From assembly GCA_002428325.1 (NCBI GenBank), contig DIVR01000065.1:120866-184865 (forward strand): DNA of 64,000 nucleotides. Direction: 5' to 3'. Below the pieces are notes generated by a model that made no database searches, was not told the origin of the DNA, and saw only the letters and a list, made by a program, of their open reading frames with translations. Shown here piece by piece: positions 9,053 through 17,671 of the stretch. The position numbers were made by a program, and so were the translations under genes. The stretch comes from a bacterium UBP4_UBA6127 (lineage in GTDB: Bacteria; UBP4; UBA4092). Position 1 is the stretch's first letter. Every line of letters begins with the position of its first letter.

Positions 9053-9760
9053 TTGATTGAATTTTCAAATGTAACTAAAATATTTCCTCCAGAAAATGTC
9101 GTTCTGCGAGATGTAAACCTGCAGATTCGCCGGGGAGACTATATTTTATTGACCGGTCCGGCTGGGAATGGAAAATCGGTTCTATTCCAGATGATACTTC
9201 GATATGAGCGGGTTACTCGTGGTGAATTAAGCGTTTTTGGCAGGAATTTGGACAAATTAACCCCTAAAGATATTCCTTATCTCCGTAGAAAAATTGGCTG
9301 GATTTCACAGGAACCTCAATTTATGCAGCCTCGTTCAGTCTTGGAGAATCTGACTAATGTATTGAATGCGGTCGGCACTTTTGGCTCTCTGGCCGATAAA
9401 AGAGTCCGGGAAGTCCTGAATTCCCTGGGATTGGAAATGGAAGCCTCTTCTTACCCATCGGAGTTATCCAGGGGACAGTTGCAAAAGCTGGCCATTGGCA
9501 GAGCTTTGATTCTGGAACCGGCTGTCCTGCTGGCAGATGAACCTTTTGTCTATCTGACTCCGGAAGAAATCGAAGGCATCTCCATACTGTTTAAAGATTT
9601 TAACCGGCATGGACTGACTATCCTGATGGCGGCTCGATTAATGGATCCTGAATATCTGGGTGTCTCAAAGGTGGTTGAGATAAATAACGCCTCTTTGCAG
9701 GATATAACACAGCCAAAATCTGTTGAAGAAAAAAACACCTCTGCAGCAGATAGTATGTAA
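9053..9760 (+). CDS. ftsE: Cell-division ABC transporter ATP-binding protein FtsE
   Basis: This 235-residue ABC ATPase has Walker A GPAGNGKS, signature LSRGQLQKLAIGRAL and Walker B VLLADEP. FtsE couples ATP hydrolysis to FtsX to switch on septal peptidoglycan hydrolases outside the membrane. Identity as FtsE rather than a generic ABC ATPase comes from ftsX following at once and an EnvC-type activator after that. The start is TTG, with a weak AGG-containing site. About 20 residues at the C-terminus (after INNASLQD) are an unusual polar tail. It is slightly longer than typical FtsE. Confidence 0.9.
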   Translation: MIEFSNVTKIFPPENVVLRDVNLQIRRGDYILLTGPAGNGKSVLFQMILRYERVTRGELSVFGRNLDKLTPKDIPYLRRKIGWISQEPQFMQPRSVLENLTNVLNAVGTFGSLADKRVREVLNSLGLEMEASSYPSELSRGQLQKLAIGRALILEPAVLLADEPFVYLTPEEIEGISILFKDFNRHGLTILMAARLMDPEYLGVSKVVEINNASLQDITQPKSVEEKNTSAADSM

Positions 9761-9787
9761 TTAGGTTTTGAAGGATACTTATTTAAT

Positions 9788-10645
9788 ATGAAAATGTTTC
9801 AATTTTATTGTTCAGAAGCCTGGAAAAATATCACCCGGTATGAACGCTCAGGAATCAGCGCAGTATTGATTGTGGCTGTATTGATTTCGGTGATGGGAAT
9901 GTTTACCTGGGTTGCCTACAATGTCAGTTATGCCCAGAAAATTCTTAGTGAAGAAATGGGAATCCTGGTCTTTATGAAAGAAGGGACTCGGGATGAGATT
10001 CCCTCTATTATGGAAAAAATCAAAGAACTCCCGGACGTGGGAGAGGTGAGATTGATTACCAAGGAACAGGCTTTAGAGGAGATTGGCAGTAAGCCTGATA
10101 TTCGGCAGGAGATTACTATCCTGGGATTTAATCCTCTACCCGATACCATTGAAGTTAAGACCTTAGCGGCTTTTACCCCTGGACAACTGAAGTCCATTGC
10201 CGATTCTATCCAGGAATTACCAGGAGTGGATCTGGTGGATTATGGGCAGGATACGTTGAATAATATTACCCGTACTTTAGAAATCGTGAAATATTACATC
10301 TTGTTGGTGGGAATCGTGCTTACCTTCATCACACTGATTCTGGCTGGGATTGCTACCCAGATGCTTTTTACAGATCGGGTCAGAGATTTGGAAATCCTCC
10401 AATCGGTCGGAGCTACATCCACTTTCATTCGAGCGCCGATTTTGATTGAATCCGTTATTTATGGTGCTTTGGGTGGCACGATGGCTTTGACCTTTCTGTA
10501 TGCTGTTTATAATGTGACCAAATTGAGAATTGAACCCATCGTATTTGTCCCAAATGAAGTGATGTACCTGTTGTTTGCCGGGGGAATTATCTTATCTTTC
10601 CTGGCAACACTGGTGGAATCATTCCGCCATATCAAACTGAAATGA
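9788..10645 (+). CDS. ftsX: Cell-division permease FtsX
   Basis: This 285-residue protein shows the FtsX layout: a first TM helix at about 20-45, a large extracytoplasmic domain (about 46-170) and three C-terminal TM helices (about 170-280). The segment RVRDLEILQSVGAT before the last helices is characteristic of FtsX/MacB-type permeases. The outer domain binds and activates a periplasmic hydrolase regulator, matching the coiled-coil LytM protein encoded next, whose start overlaps this stop by 4 nt. Confidence 0.93.
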   Translation: MKMFQFYCSEAWKNITRYERSGISAVLIVAVLISVMGMFTWVAYNVSYAQKILSEEMGILVFMKEGTRDEIPSIMEKIKELPDVGEVRLITKEQALEEIGSKPDIRQEITILGFNPLPDTIEVKTLAAFTPGQLKSIADSIQELPGVDLVDYGQDTLNNITRTLEIVKYYILLVGIVLTFITLILAGIATQMLFTDRVRDLEILQSVGATSTFIRAPILIESVIYGALGGTMALTFLYAVYNVTKLRIEPIVFVPNEVMYLLFAGGIILSFLATLVESFRHIKLK

Positions 10646-11820
10646 ACTATAAGCTACTGACAAAATTCTTGATTATCGGGATGCTAGCCGGTTGGGCTTT
10701 AACCAGTTTTCCGGCCCAGGCAGCTGACCCTTCTCTAAAAAAGACGGAATCTGAGCTTCAGGATATTCAAAAGAAAATCCAGGAGGCCCGTCAGAAACAG
10801 GAAAATGCCCGGCGTCAGGAAGTCGGTGTCCTGCGTCAGATGGACAGTATTAACCAGCGAATCCGGGTTCAGGAAAAACAACTCTCAACCCTTCAAAATA
10901 CCCTGCAGAAAAATGAAACGCAAACAACCATCTTGCAAAATGAGCTGGAAAAAACCCATCATCAATTGAATCTTCACCAGTTATATCTGGCTTTGAGGGT
11001 TCGGTCAATTTATCTGGCTCATCGGCTCAGCCCTATGCGTCAATTATTATCAGCGCCCAATTATACAGACCACATCCGGGATATTCAATATCAGAGGATT
11101 TTGGCCTATTCAGATGCCCGTTCGTTGGGTAATGTCCGTCGGGAAGCCAGCCAAATTAGCCGGCAAAAATTCGAAATCAGTGAGCTTATTCGATATCAGA
11201 AAATCCAGAAAAATGAAATCGACTCCTCTAAAAAACTATATCAGAATGAAAAACAACAAAAAACATCCCTTTTGACTCGAATCAGGAATGATAAAGCGAC
11301 TTATGACAAGACCGTCAGGGAATTACAGGCTTCTGCTCGCAGGTTGGAAAACCTCCTGGCAGAATTAAGAGCCAAACAGATTCAGTTCCCTGAAGGCTAT
11401 GCAGGGGGGGATTTTGCCCAACTTAAGGGGAAGCTTGCCTGGCCGGTCAATAGTGGAAAAGTGATTTATACACCGGGTAAACATAAAATCCTGGGGGATC
11501 AGGTAGAAATATATTCTCATGGGATTGGCATTAAATCCCCTTCAGGAGCTGATGTCTATTCTGTCCATGAAGGTATGATCCGATATGCTGGATGGCTGGA
11601 AGGTTCAGGCAATACCGTAATTATTGACCATGGCCAGCAATATATGACCCTTTATATGCATCTCTCCTCGATTGCGGTCTCCAAAGGGAACCTTATCCAG
11701 CGTAAACAGAGAATTGGCAGTGTAGGGGATACCGGTTCACTGGAAGGCCCTCAATTGGAGTTCCAGATTCGGAAGGGAACTTCGGCACAGGACCCGATGG
11801 ATTGGCTTGCCCGCCGATAG
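10642..11820 (+). CDS. envC: EnvC-like murein hydrolase activator with degenerate LytM domain
   Basis: A signal peptide (about 1-27, ending FPAQAADP) is followed by a long coiled coil (about 30-250) and a C-terminal LytM/M23 fold (about 265-392). The zinc-binding residues of active M23 enzymes are absent. The usual HxGxD block reads SHGIGI near residue 291, and the usual PHLHF block reads PQLEF at 370-374. This is the known EnvC pattern: an inactive LytM domain that activates amidases instead of cutting the wall itself. The coiled coil would dock to FtsX. ATGA overlap with ftsX implies translational coupling. No amidase gene is in the window. Confidence 0.9.
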   Translation: MNYKLLTKFLIIGMLAGWALTSFPAQAADPSLKKTESELQDIQKKIQEARQKQENARRQEVGVLRQMDSINQRIRVQEKQLSTLQNTLQKNETQTTILQNELEKTHHQLNLHQLYLALRVRSIYLAHRLSPMRQLLSAPNYTDHIRDIQYQRILAYSDARSLGNVRREASQISRQKFEISELIRYQKIQKNEIDSSKKLYQNEKQQKTSLLTRIRNDKATYDKTVRELQASARRLENLLAELRAKQIQFPEGYAGGDFAQLKGKLAWPVNSGKVIYTPGKHKILGDQVEIYSHGIGIKSPSGADVYSVHEGMIRYAGWLEGSGNTVIIDHGQQYMTLYMHLSSIAVSKGNLIQRKQRIGSVGDTGSLEGPQLEFQIRKGTSAQDPMDWLARR

Positions 11821-11882
11821 ATTAAAGGGTTGGGATTTTGCAAAAATGAAATAAGAAAACAGAGGGCTTATTCTGACTCAGA

Positions 11883-12602
11883 TCATGGTTCCGAATCATT
11901 ATCTTTTTCCAACTGATTGATTTCTTCTTGGGTTTGCTGAGAGCGTTTATCTAGTTCTTCTTGTTGTTTTCTCAGCCGTTCAAGTCGTTTCTGGGGAGGA
12001 TTGATTCCTTTACCTTTTCCCTTGGAGGACCTTGATTCTGATGTCATATTGGAAAATCGAGGTCCCATCGGCATCTGGGGAGGATGTTCAAATCCATGTT
12101 GCCGCATCATCATGGGAGGCCGGTAGAGGGAAGGTTTTTGCTTATCATCAGGCTTATCCGGGAGGGTAATATCTTTCTCAACGGCAATTTTCCTGATTTC
12201 CTGCATTCGTTTTTCAATCTGGTTCAGCCGGTTAAGAGAACCTCTAAGTTTATTTACCTCATCTTGGAAATCCCTTCGAGATAACCATTTTTTAACTGGA
12301 TTGGTAGTCTCTCTGAGGCTTTTTTTGCTTTGAGCCACTTTTTTGCTTTGGACCTTAATACTTTCGTATAAAGGTTTTCTTTCCAAGTCCAATTCCCGAT
12401 ATTCACGGACTAATTGAATTTCCTCTTTCTGAATATCAGGAAGTACTGGTAAATATGGTGCAGGAACTGTACTAAATGGTGGAACCGGTGTTGGGGGTGG
12501 CATGGGAATCCCTGGTGGCAAAGGCTGGGAAAAAAGTCCTCCACATACAGCTATCAATAAGACTGTCAATAAACAAGCCTTTATGTTTGCTTTGATTTTC
12601 AT
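11883..12602 (-). CDS. Uncharacterised exported coiled-coil protein, proline-rich
   Basis: I do not recognise this 239-residue protein. From the chosen ATG it has a signal peptide (about 1-26) and a proline-rich linker (PLPPGIPMPPPTPVPP). A charged, helix-forming region with coiled-coil character comes next, then a Met/Pro-rich stretch and a second KRLERLRKQQEELDK coiled coil ending acidic. A TTG start 48 nt further upstream is possible, but an AGGAG lies just before the ATG (about 14 nt) and the signal peptide fits the later start. It is convergent with envC, 62 nt apart. It may be periplasmic; no function is assigned. Confidence 0.6.
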   Translation of the reverse strand: MKIKANIKACLLTVLLIAVCGGLFSQPLPPGIPMPPPTPVPPFSTVPAPYLPVLPDIQKEEIQLVREYRELDLERKPLYESIKVQSKKVAQSKKSLRETTNPVKKWLSRRDFQDEVNKLRGSLNRLNQIEKRMQEIRKIAVEKDITLPDKPDDKQKPSLYRPPMMMRQHGFEHPPQMPMGPRFSNMTSESRSSKGKGKGINPPQKRLERLRKQQEELDKRSQQTQEEINQLEKDNDSEP

Positions 12603-12699
12603 ATTAAACTCATTATCTCCTGCTAATGAATATTGCAAACTATATGCCAACAGGAAAATTCATTCAAATTAGCATATCCCAACCTTGTCCAGATATCCA

Positions 12700-12745
12700 G
12701 CGATAAAGAAAGAAACCCTGTATCCGTTAGGAGGATACAGGGTTT
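12700..12745 (-). terminator. Strong terminator on the minus strand after the 12768-13718 gene
   Basis: AAACCCTGTATCC (12713-12725) and GGATACAGGGTTT (12733-12745) form a perfect 13-bp stem with a 7-nt loop. Read on the minus strand it is followed by CTTTCTTTATC. It lies 22 nt beyond the stop of the minus-strand gene. Confidence 0.7.
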
Positions 12746-12767
12746 ATGTAAAGGCTGTGACAAAAAA

Positions 12768-13718
12768 TCAGGATGATTTTGACCGGGCTTCTCTGTCTTT
12801 AAGCTGGCAAAGCAGCCTGACCGTATCCCGGATCGATTCTCTCAGGTCATGGAGTACATCCAGTAGCGGGTTGGGTTCTATCGGCATATTATCAGATGAG
12901 GCATTCTCTCCAAAACCATGTTCTGACTCGGAATCACTAAAGTATTCATCATTGTCATGTTCATCATTATTGACTTGGAAAGGGTCTTGAGGTTCCATTA
13001 AAAACCCTTCTTTTTCAATTAATTTCATTAATCGGGATTCCTCGGCGGTCATCCAACATAAGGATCTGGCCAAGATTTTCCCTAAAAAGGAATTATCCAA
13101 TTGGTATTCCATGATGACCGCTTTGGTTGCCTCAGCGACATATTTGTAATCAGTGCAACTGGATTTATCATGACAGGGTAAACATTCCCTGATTTTATTT
13201 AATTGGTCCAGCATATGGTCATGCTCAGATGATAAGGACTTGGGTGGAAATTCATCAGGATTGGGAAACATTCTATTTGCTCCTTTATAAACAGGGTATG
13301 AGTCTATGGAGTCTCCGCATAATACAGGCCGGGCGAGAAAAGTTCGCCCAATGCTCATATCGGCTTGAGTTATATTAATGCGATTTTCATCAGCAACACA
13401 GGGATAACTAAAAATACCCCGGCAAATGGTATAACAGATTTTCTGGATATTCTCATGTTGGTCCCGGTTGAGATAGCGGCCATAAGTCCGATGGTTTCCC
13501 AGTATTTGAGAAAACAACAGGCTATCAATGTTGATTCCATGCCTTTTTTCGTAGATACTCAGGCTCTCCACAGTATGGACACTAATCCCGGGAAGGAAGA
13601 GGGTGCCGGTAAGCATTTCGGACCGCATGTTTCGCCATGAACTGGCAAACAGGCCGTTACGAACAATAATAGCTAATATTTCTGTGTCGCCAAGGTGGAT
13701 TAGAAAACGTTCTTTCAT
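12768..13718 (-). CDS. Uncharacterised cytoplasmic protein with a CxxCxxxxxC cluster
   Basis: I do not recognise this 316-residue protein. It has no signal peptide or TM segment. Visible features: an N-terminal beta-rich region (FLIHLGDTEILAIIV), a central cysteine cluster CLPCHDKSSC, and an acidic low-complexity stretch (NNDEHDNDEYFSDSESEH). A C-terminal helix follows (LLDVLHDLRESIRDTVRLL). The Cys cluster could bind metal or form disulfides. A long open frame, normal codon use, a start at ATG and a dedicated terminator support that it is real. It lies between an exported coiled-coil gene and an Omp85 gene, all on the minus strand but with gaps, so operon membership is unclear. Confidence 0.6.
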   Translation of the reverse strand: MKERFLIHLGDTEILAIIVRNGLFASSWRNMRSEMLTGTLFLPGISVHTVESLSIYEKRHGINIDSLLFSQILGNHRTYGRYLNRDQHENIQKICYTICRGIFSYPCVADENRINITQADMSIGRTFLARPVLCGDSIDSYPVYKGANRMFPNPDEFPPKSLSSEHDHMLDQLNKIRECLPCHDKSSCTDYKYVAEATKAVIMEYQLDNSFLGKILARSLCWMTAEESRLMKLIEKEGFLMEPQDPFQVNNDEHDNDEYFSDSESEHGFGENASSDNMPIEPNPLLDVLHDLRESIRDTVRLLCQLKDREARSKSS

Positions 13719-13803
13719 AGTTCACGAGGAAATTTATTCTGTCTTGTCCTTCTTTCTTGATTATAGGGGGCTGAGGTATGGCTGTCAAACACCCGGTTGA
13801 AAA

Positions 13804-15360
13804 TTAGAAGGTCTGGCCGACACTGAAGTGAAATCTACCGTTGTCTTCCTGGGGAATTTGAATGCCGTAATCAAAGCGAAGTGGCCCAATGGGAGTCTGA
13901 TAACGGACTCCGGCTCCAATGGAATGCTTGATGTCTGAAGGGTCAAAATCTTTCATGGTATCCCAGACATTGCCAGCATCGTAGAATACTACCCCGCCAA
14001 AGGATTTATATACCGGAAATCGGAGCTCAGCATTATAAATCAGACTGAATCGTCCTCCGGAAGGATATCCATCCAGATCTTTAGGTCCAAGGTATCTTTC
14101 TTTAAATCCTCTGACAGAGTCTGCGCCGCCGGCGAATATCCTCTCATAAATGGGGATATCATTAGTCCCCCCAAAGGGTTCCATATAATCGGTACTGGCC
14201 CTCAGAGCCAATATCCAGTCGGATTTCTTGACTGGCATATACCATTGACCTTCTAATCCCCATTGAAGAAAATTGATATCTCCGCCAAAAAGTTCGCTGG
14301 CAAGTCCGGCATCCACTGAATAGATATGGCCCTGGGTTGGAGAAATGATATTATTCCGGGTATCATGGGTCAAATTAAGGGAAAACATGGTAACCCATTG
14401 GGATTTGTCTTCCAGAGCCATTAATTCTGGGTCAAGGGTATTGGTGATATTGAAGGTTTTATCATTTTCTGCTCGGAATCTGAGGGTCCCTTGAGTTTGG
14501 GGATCTATCAGTCTGCTGTTGAGATAAATAGAACCTCCCAATCGAAAGAGGTCATAATTATCCAAGTTCTCCCTACGGTAATAATCTTCGGTACCCAGAC
14601 CGATATCGGTGCCCAGGAGATGAGGTTCAAAAAAATCCATTCGGACTTCCCGGCTTCGTTGGTAGGCCTGGCCTCTTTCCGCCCATTTCACCCCGGCGCT
14701 GAGCTGCTGACCTAACCCAAAAAGATTGCTCTGACGATAACGGGTATAACCCCGTATCCCTTCCTCGGTGCTGAATCCACCCCCAAAAGAGAGCATTCCA
14801 GTGTTTTTTTCTACAACTTTAACAATAAAATCTACAGTGGTATCGATGGATTCAGGTTGCGCCTCTTCGATTCTGACTTCTTCAAAGAAATTTAAGGCCA
14901 GAAGCCGGTTATGGGATTCAAAAATATCTTTCCGGCGGTAAAGGTCTCCGGGTTTGAATAACAATTCTCTTAGGATGACTTGATCCTCTGTTTTATTATT
15001 TCCCTGAATTTGAATGTCACCAATATAGGCCGGAGCTCCTTCCTCAAGATGATAGATAAGCTGTACCTGGTTTCCAGTTTCAGCAGCAAAAGTTTCATGG
15101 GTGACCTGGACATATTTATACCCATGATCCAAATAATAATTTGACAGGTAATACTTGCCTTCCAAAACCATGGGGCGTGAATAGACTGTTCCGATAGTGA
15201 AGGGGAGCTCTTTCAAAAGGCCATCGGTTGAAAAGGCGGTATTCCCTTCCAGGATAATTTTTTCCAGTATCGGGCCTTGGGTCGGCTTCTCCTGTCCCCA
15301 GCCAACCTGGATTCCTGCTCCCAGTAACAGTAAAAATATTATGAAGATATTTTTTTTCAT
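13804..15360 (-). CDS. Omp85-superfamily outer-membrane assembly protein (BamA/TamA-like, two POTRA domains)
   Basis: From the MKKNIF start the protein has a signal peptide (about 1-22), two POTRA domains (about 25-100 and 101-175) and a 16-strand-type beta barrel to the C-terminus. The barrel has the Omp85 loop-6 motif SVRGF and a final aromatic strand ending VGQTF, as expected for an outer-membrane barrel. With about 519 residues and two POTRAs it is shorter than classical BamA (five POTRAs) and closer to TamA or the compact Omp85 proteins of some deep-branching diderms. An in-frame ATG 21 nt upstream (15381) is an alternative; neither has a clear SD. It is direct evidence of an outer membrane. 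Confidence 0.85.
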   Translation of the reverse strand: MKKNIFIIFLLLLGAGIQVGWGQEKPTQGPILEKIILEGNTAFSTDGLLKELPFTIGTVYSRPMVLEGKYYLSNYYLDHGYKYVQVTHETFAAETGNQVQLIYHLEEGAPAYIGDIQIQGNNKTEDQVILRELLFKPGDLYRRKDIFESHNRLLALNFFEEVRIEEAQPESIDTTVDFIVKVVEKNTGMLSFGGGFSTEEGIRGYTRYRQSNLFGLGQQLSAGVKWAERGQAYQRSREVRMDFFEPHLLGTDIGLGTEDYYRRENLDNYDLFRLGGSIYLNSRLIDPQTQGTLRFRAENDKTFNITNTLDPELMALEDKSQWVTMFSLNLTHDTRNNIISPTQGHIYSVDAGLASELFGGDINFLQWGLEGQWYMPVKKSDWILALRASTDYMEPFGGTNDIPIYERIFAGGADSVRGFKERYLGPKDLDGYPSGGRFSLIYNAELRFPVYKSFGGVVFYDAGNVWDTMKDFDPSDIKHSIGAGVRYQTPIGPLRFDYGIQIPQEDNGRFHFSVGQTF

Positions 15361-15462
15361 AAGGGGTCTATTTATAATCATAAGAATTAATTATCCATTT
15401 TATTCTATCCCTGGGAATGAGACAATGTAATTCTCCGGGAGGCTGGAATTACCTAAATCCTA

Positions 15463-15492
15463 TTGACAGAAATGTGGGAATATAGGTATCCT
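15463..15492 (+). promoter_or_regulatory. Putative promoter of the pseudopilin gene
   Basis: TTGACA (15463-15468), an 18-nt spacer and TATCCT (15487-15492) lie 37 nt before the pseudopilin ATG. The -35 is consensus and the -10 matches 4 of 6. Confidence 0.5.
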
Positions 15493-15528
15493 ACTAAGAC
15501 TAACAGATGAGAAAAGAGAGTTTATCCC

Positions 15529-16164
15529 ATGGGATTAAAAAAAAGTGGTAAAGGCTTTACCCTGATTGAATTACTGATTGTGGTTGCGATTATTGCCATA
15601 TTAGCGGCCATAGCCATTCCCAATTTTCTAGCGGCTCAGGTGCGTGCTAAAGTCAGCCGTTCAAAAGCAGAAGTTCGAACCCTGGCCACTGCCTTGGAAA
15701 CCTATGCGGTTGATTATAACGAATATCCTGCGGCTTATATCTATCGGTCAGGCATATCCCTGGGATGGCTGACTCCCGATTTTATGCCGCCTTACCTGAT
15801 GCGGCTGATTCCCCTGACCACCCCATTGTCTTATGTTGCTTCCTTACCCAAAGATCCGTTTAATCCTCTAAGTGACCGGTCAGGAATTGACTGGAGTGAT
15901 GATGGCAATAATACCTATGTCTATTTCACTTCCTATTACAAGGATATTGTGCATGTCAGTTCCAGTGGAACCTTTCCCACTCCCAGTTGGCTGGATATGA
16001 ATTCTTCCGGGAAATGGCGGCTGGCAGGATATGGTCCGGCTCGGAAACGATTTTGGAACAATACCAGTTATCTCAGAGAATGGCAGATGGGTTATGTCGA
16101 ATATGAATATGACCCTACCAATGGTACTGTCAGTAATGGCATGATTACCCGAATCGGCCCATAA
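15529..16164 (+). CDS. Type IV pilin-like / type II secretion pseudopilin
   Basis: This 211-residue protein carries a class III signal: a short basic leader (MGLKKSGKG), the cleavage site G/FTLIEL, and a hydrophobic helix with Glu at +5 of the mature form. A helix with AEVRTLATALETYAVDYNEYP follows, the alpha-spine typical of GspG-type major pseudopilins. The remaining globular domain is Tyr/Ser/Gly-rich and not family specific. Prepilin peptidase would cut after the Gly, and the protein would join a pilus or pseudopilus. It stands alone, with no pil or gsp genes nearby. Many environmental diderm lineages encode dozens of such single pseudopilins. The SD is weak (GAGAG). Confidence 0.88.
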   Translation: MGLKKSGKGFTLIELLIVVAIIAILAAIAIPNFLAAQVRAKVSRSKAEVRTLATALETYAVDYNEYPAAYIYRSGISLGWLTPDFMPPYLMRLIPLTTPLSYVASLPKDPFNPLSDRSGIDWSDDGNNTYVYFTSYYKDIVHVSSSGTFPTPSWLDMNSSGKWRLAGYGPARKRFWNNTSYLREWQMGYVEYEYDPTNGTVSNGMITRIGP

Positions 16165-16186
16165 CCTAAAGTAACATCTTTCCCTC

Positions 16187-17398
16187 TTAACCCAATTTAT
16201 ATCGGATAGGACTGACGTTTTGGTCAAATTCCTCTTTGATAGCTTTTAAGAAATCAGGCCGATAAATCAAGTCCAATGTAGTCATGGCAATGGTTTTCGC
16301 GGCATCCAGAAGGGCCTTGTGTCCGGCGGGAGAAATAGCGGCTGCAGCGAATTCCGGAGAATGGGCCTGGACATCTTCATCAGCGATTTTGAACCATCCT
16401 TCTACGGCCGGCATCTCATGGCTGACATTCCCGATATCCGAGGAACCCATGCCCCGGTTGGGGTCCCGGTCCTGTACGGGCAGGCCCAGGCTTTTCATAT
16501 TTTCGGCAAAGGCCTTCGCTAAAACCTGGTTGGTTTGCATGGTGGCATAACGGGCTTCATTGAAATCAAATTTGACCGTGCAACCTACTGCATCTGCCGA
16601 AGCTCGGAAGATTTTAAGGACTTTGTCCAGTATTTCATCCATATAATCATCATCGGTAGAACGGACCGTGAATTCACCGGAAGTGTAATCGGGGACAATA
16701 TTCGAGGCCTTCCCTCCATTGGTAATGATGCCATGAATTCGGACATCCGGTTTGACATGCTGCCGCAGGGCATTGATCATATTGAAACTGTGGATCATGG
16801 CATCCAGGGCGTTAATTCCTTTTTCTGGCGCAGCGGAAGCATGGGCTGCCTTTCCGAAAAATTCCACCCTGAAAGTCTGGCAACCAATGGATTTATAATC
16901 CACTTCATAACAGACAGCTGGATGGACTAAGAGGGCTGCATCATATCCTATTAAGGCCCCTCGTTTGCATAAGAGAGCCTTTCCGCCCCCATTTTCTTCA
17001 GCAGGGGTTCCAAAGACCGATATTTGTCCGGGATGGTCGGGAACTGCTTCCTTGAGGGCAATGGCTGCCGCTGGGGAGATGACAGCCATGATATTATGCC
17101 CACACCCATGTCCAATACCGGGCAAGGCATCATATTCTGCTAATAAGGCAATTTTGGGTGAATCGGTACTGCCTTTATGGTCGGCTCTATAGGCAGTAGG
17201 CAGGTTTCCTATCCCTTTTTCCACTGAAAGCCTTTCTTTCTTCAGAAATTCAGTCATCCATTCTACTGCTTTGAATTCCTGGAAGGCCAGCTCGGGATGG
17301 TTATGAATTTGGGTGCTAAGTTCAATTAATTCATCTTTTCTTCTATCAATAACCTCACAAGTCTTCTGTTTGAATAAATCCAATGAACTCTCTGGCAT
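16187..17398 (-). CDS. M20-family amidohydrolase (PM20D2/AbgB-like)
   Basis: This 403-residue zinc hydrolase carries AEYDALPGIGHGCGHN, GTPAEENGGGK and VHPA, which supply metal ligands and the general base. The middle insertion (lid/dimerisation domain) contains HASAAPEKGINALDA. Closest recognisable relatives are the AbgB/peptidase M20 domain-containing 2 group, which split amide bonds of small dipeptides or p-aminobenzoyl-glutamate. It is likely cytosolic. The ATG at 17398 is preferred over a GTG 33 nt upstream because GAAAGGG sits about 10 nt before it. It is convergent with the pseudopilin gene. An 18-bp palindrome lies 123 nt upstream. Confidence 0.85.
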   Translation of the reverse strand: MPESSLDLFKQKTCEVIDRRKDELIELSTQIHNHPELAFQEFKAVEWMTEFLKKERLSVEKGIGNLPTAYRADHKGSTDSPKIALLAEYDALPGIGHGCGHNIMAVISPAAAIALKEAVPDHPGQISVFGTPAEENGGGKALLCKRGALIGYDAALLVHPAVCYEVDYKSIGCQTFRVEFFGKAAHASAAPEKGINALDAMIHSFNMINALRQHVKPDVRIHGIITNGGKASNIVPDYTSGEFTVRSTDDDYMDEILDKVLKIFRASADAVGCTVKFDFNEARYATMQTNQVLAKAFAENMKSLGLPVQDRDPNRGMGSSDIGNVSHEMPAVEGWFKIADEDVQAHSPEFAAAAISPAGHKALLDAAKTIAMTTLDLIYRPDFLKAIKEEFDQNVSPIRYKLG

Positions 17399-17521
17399 TT
17401 CTTTTTCCCTTTCTTGTGATATCTTGTTCACTATCCCATAATTTCACGATATTTAGCAAGGGAGGGTAAGTTATATCTTTTTGTCATATATTTAGGATGA
17501 TTATATTGAATCAGATGAGAG

Positions 17522-17539
17522 TTTTGACAGCTGTCAAAA
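17522..17539. repeat. 18-bp palindrome TTTTGACAGCTGTCAAAA, copy 1
   Basis: This is a perfect 18-bp palindrome, identical to 23290-23307 and 53358-53375. It lies about 123 nt upstream of the M20 gene start. Perfect dyad symmetry without a loop fits a homodimeric regulator's operator better than an RNA hairpin. The site is seen directly; the regulator is unknown. Confidence 0.7.
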
Positions 17540-17671
17540 GACTAACCTCAATATTATCAATAGCTTTAAATTCCTGTCTTTGTCTAAGAAAGGCTGATGA
17601 CAGGAATTATTACTCATATATATGAGATTATTCAAAGAATCCAACAGGGTCCATAAACAGGGGAAACAACA

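Noticed and set aside
12685..12990. Plus-strand frame of 101 codons opposite the end of the 12768-13718 gene
   Set aside because: It spans the minus-strand terminator, has low-complexity Ser-rich sequence and no homology I recognise; it is a shadow frame.
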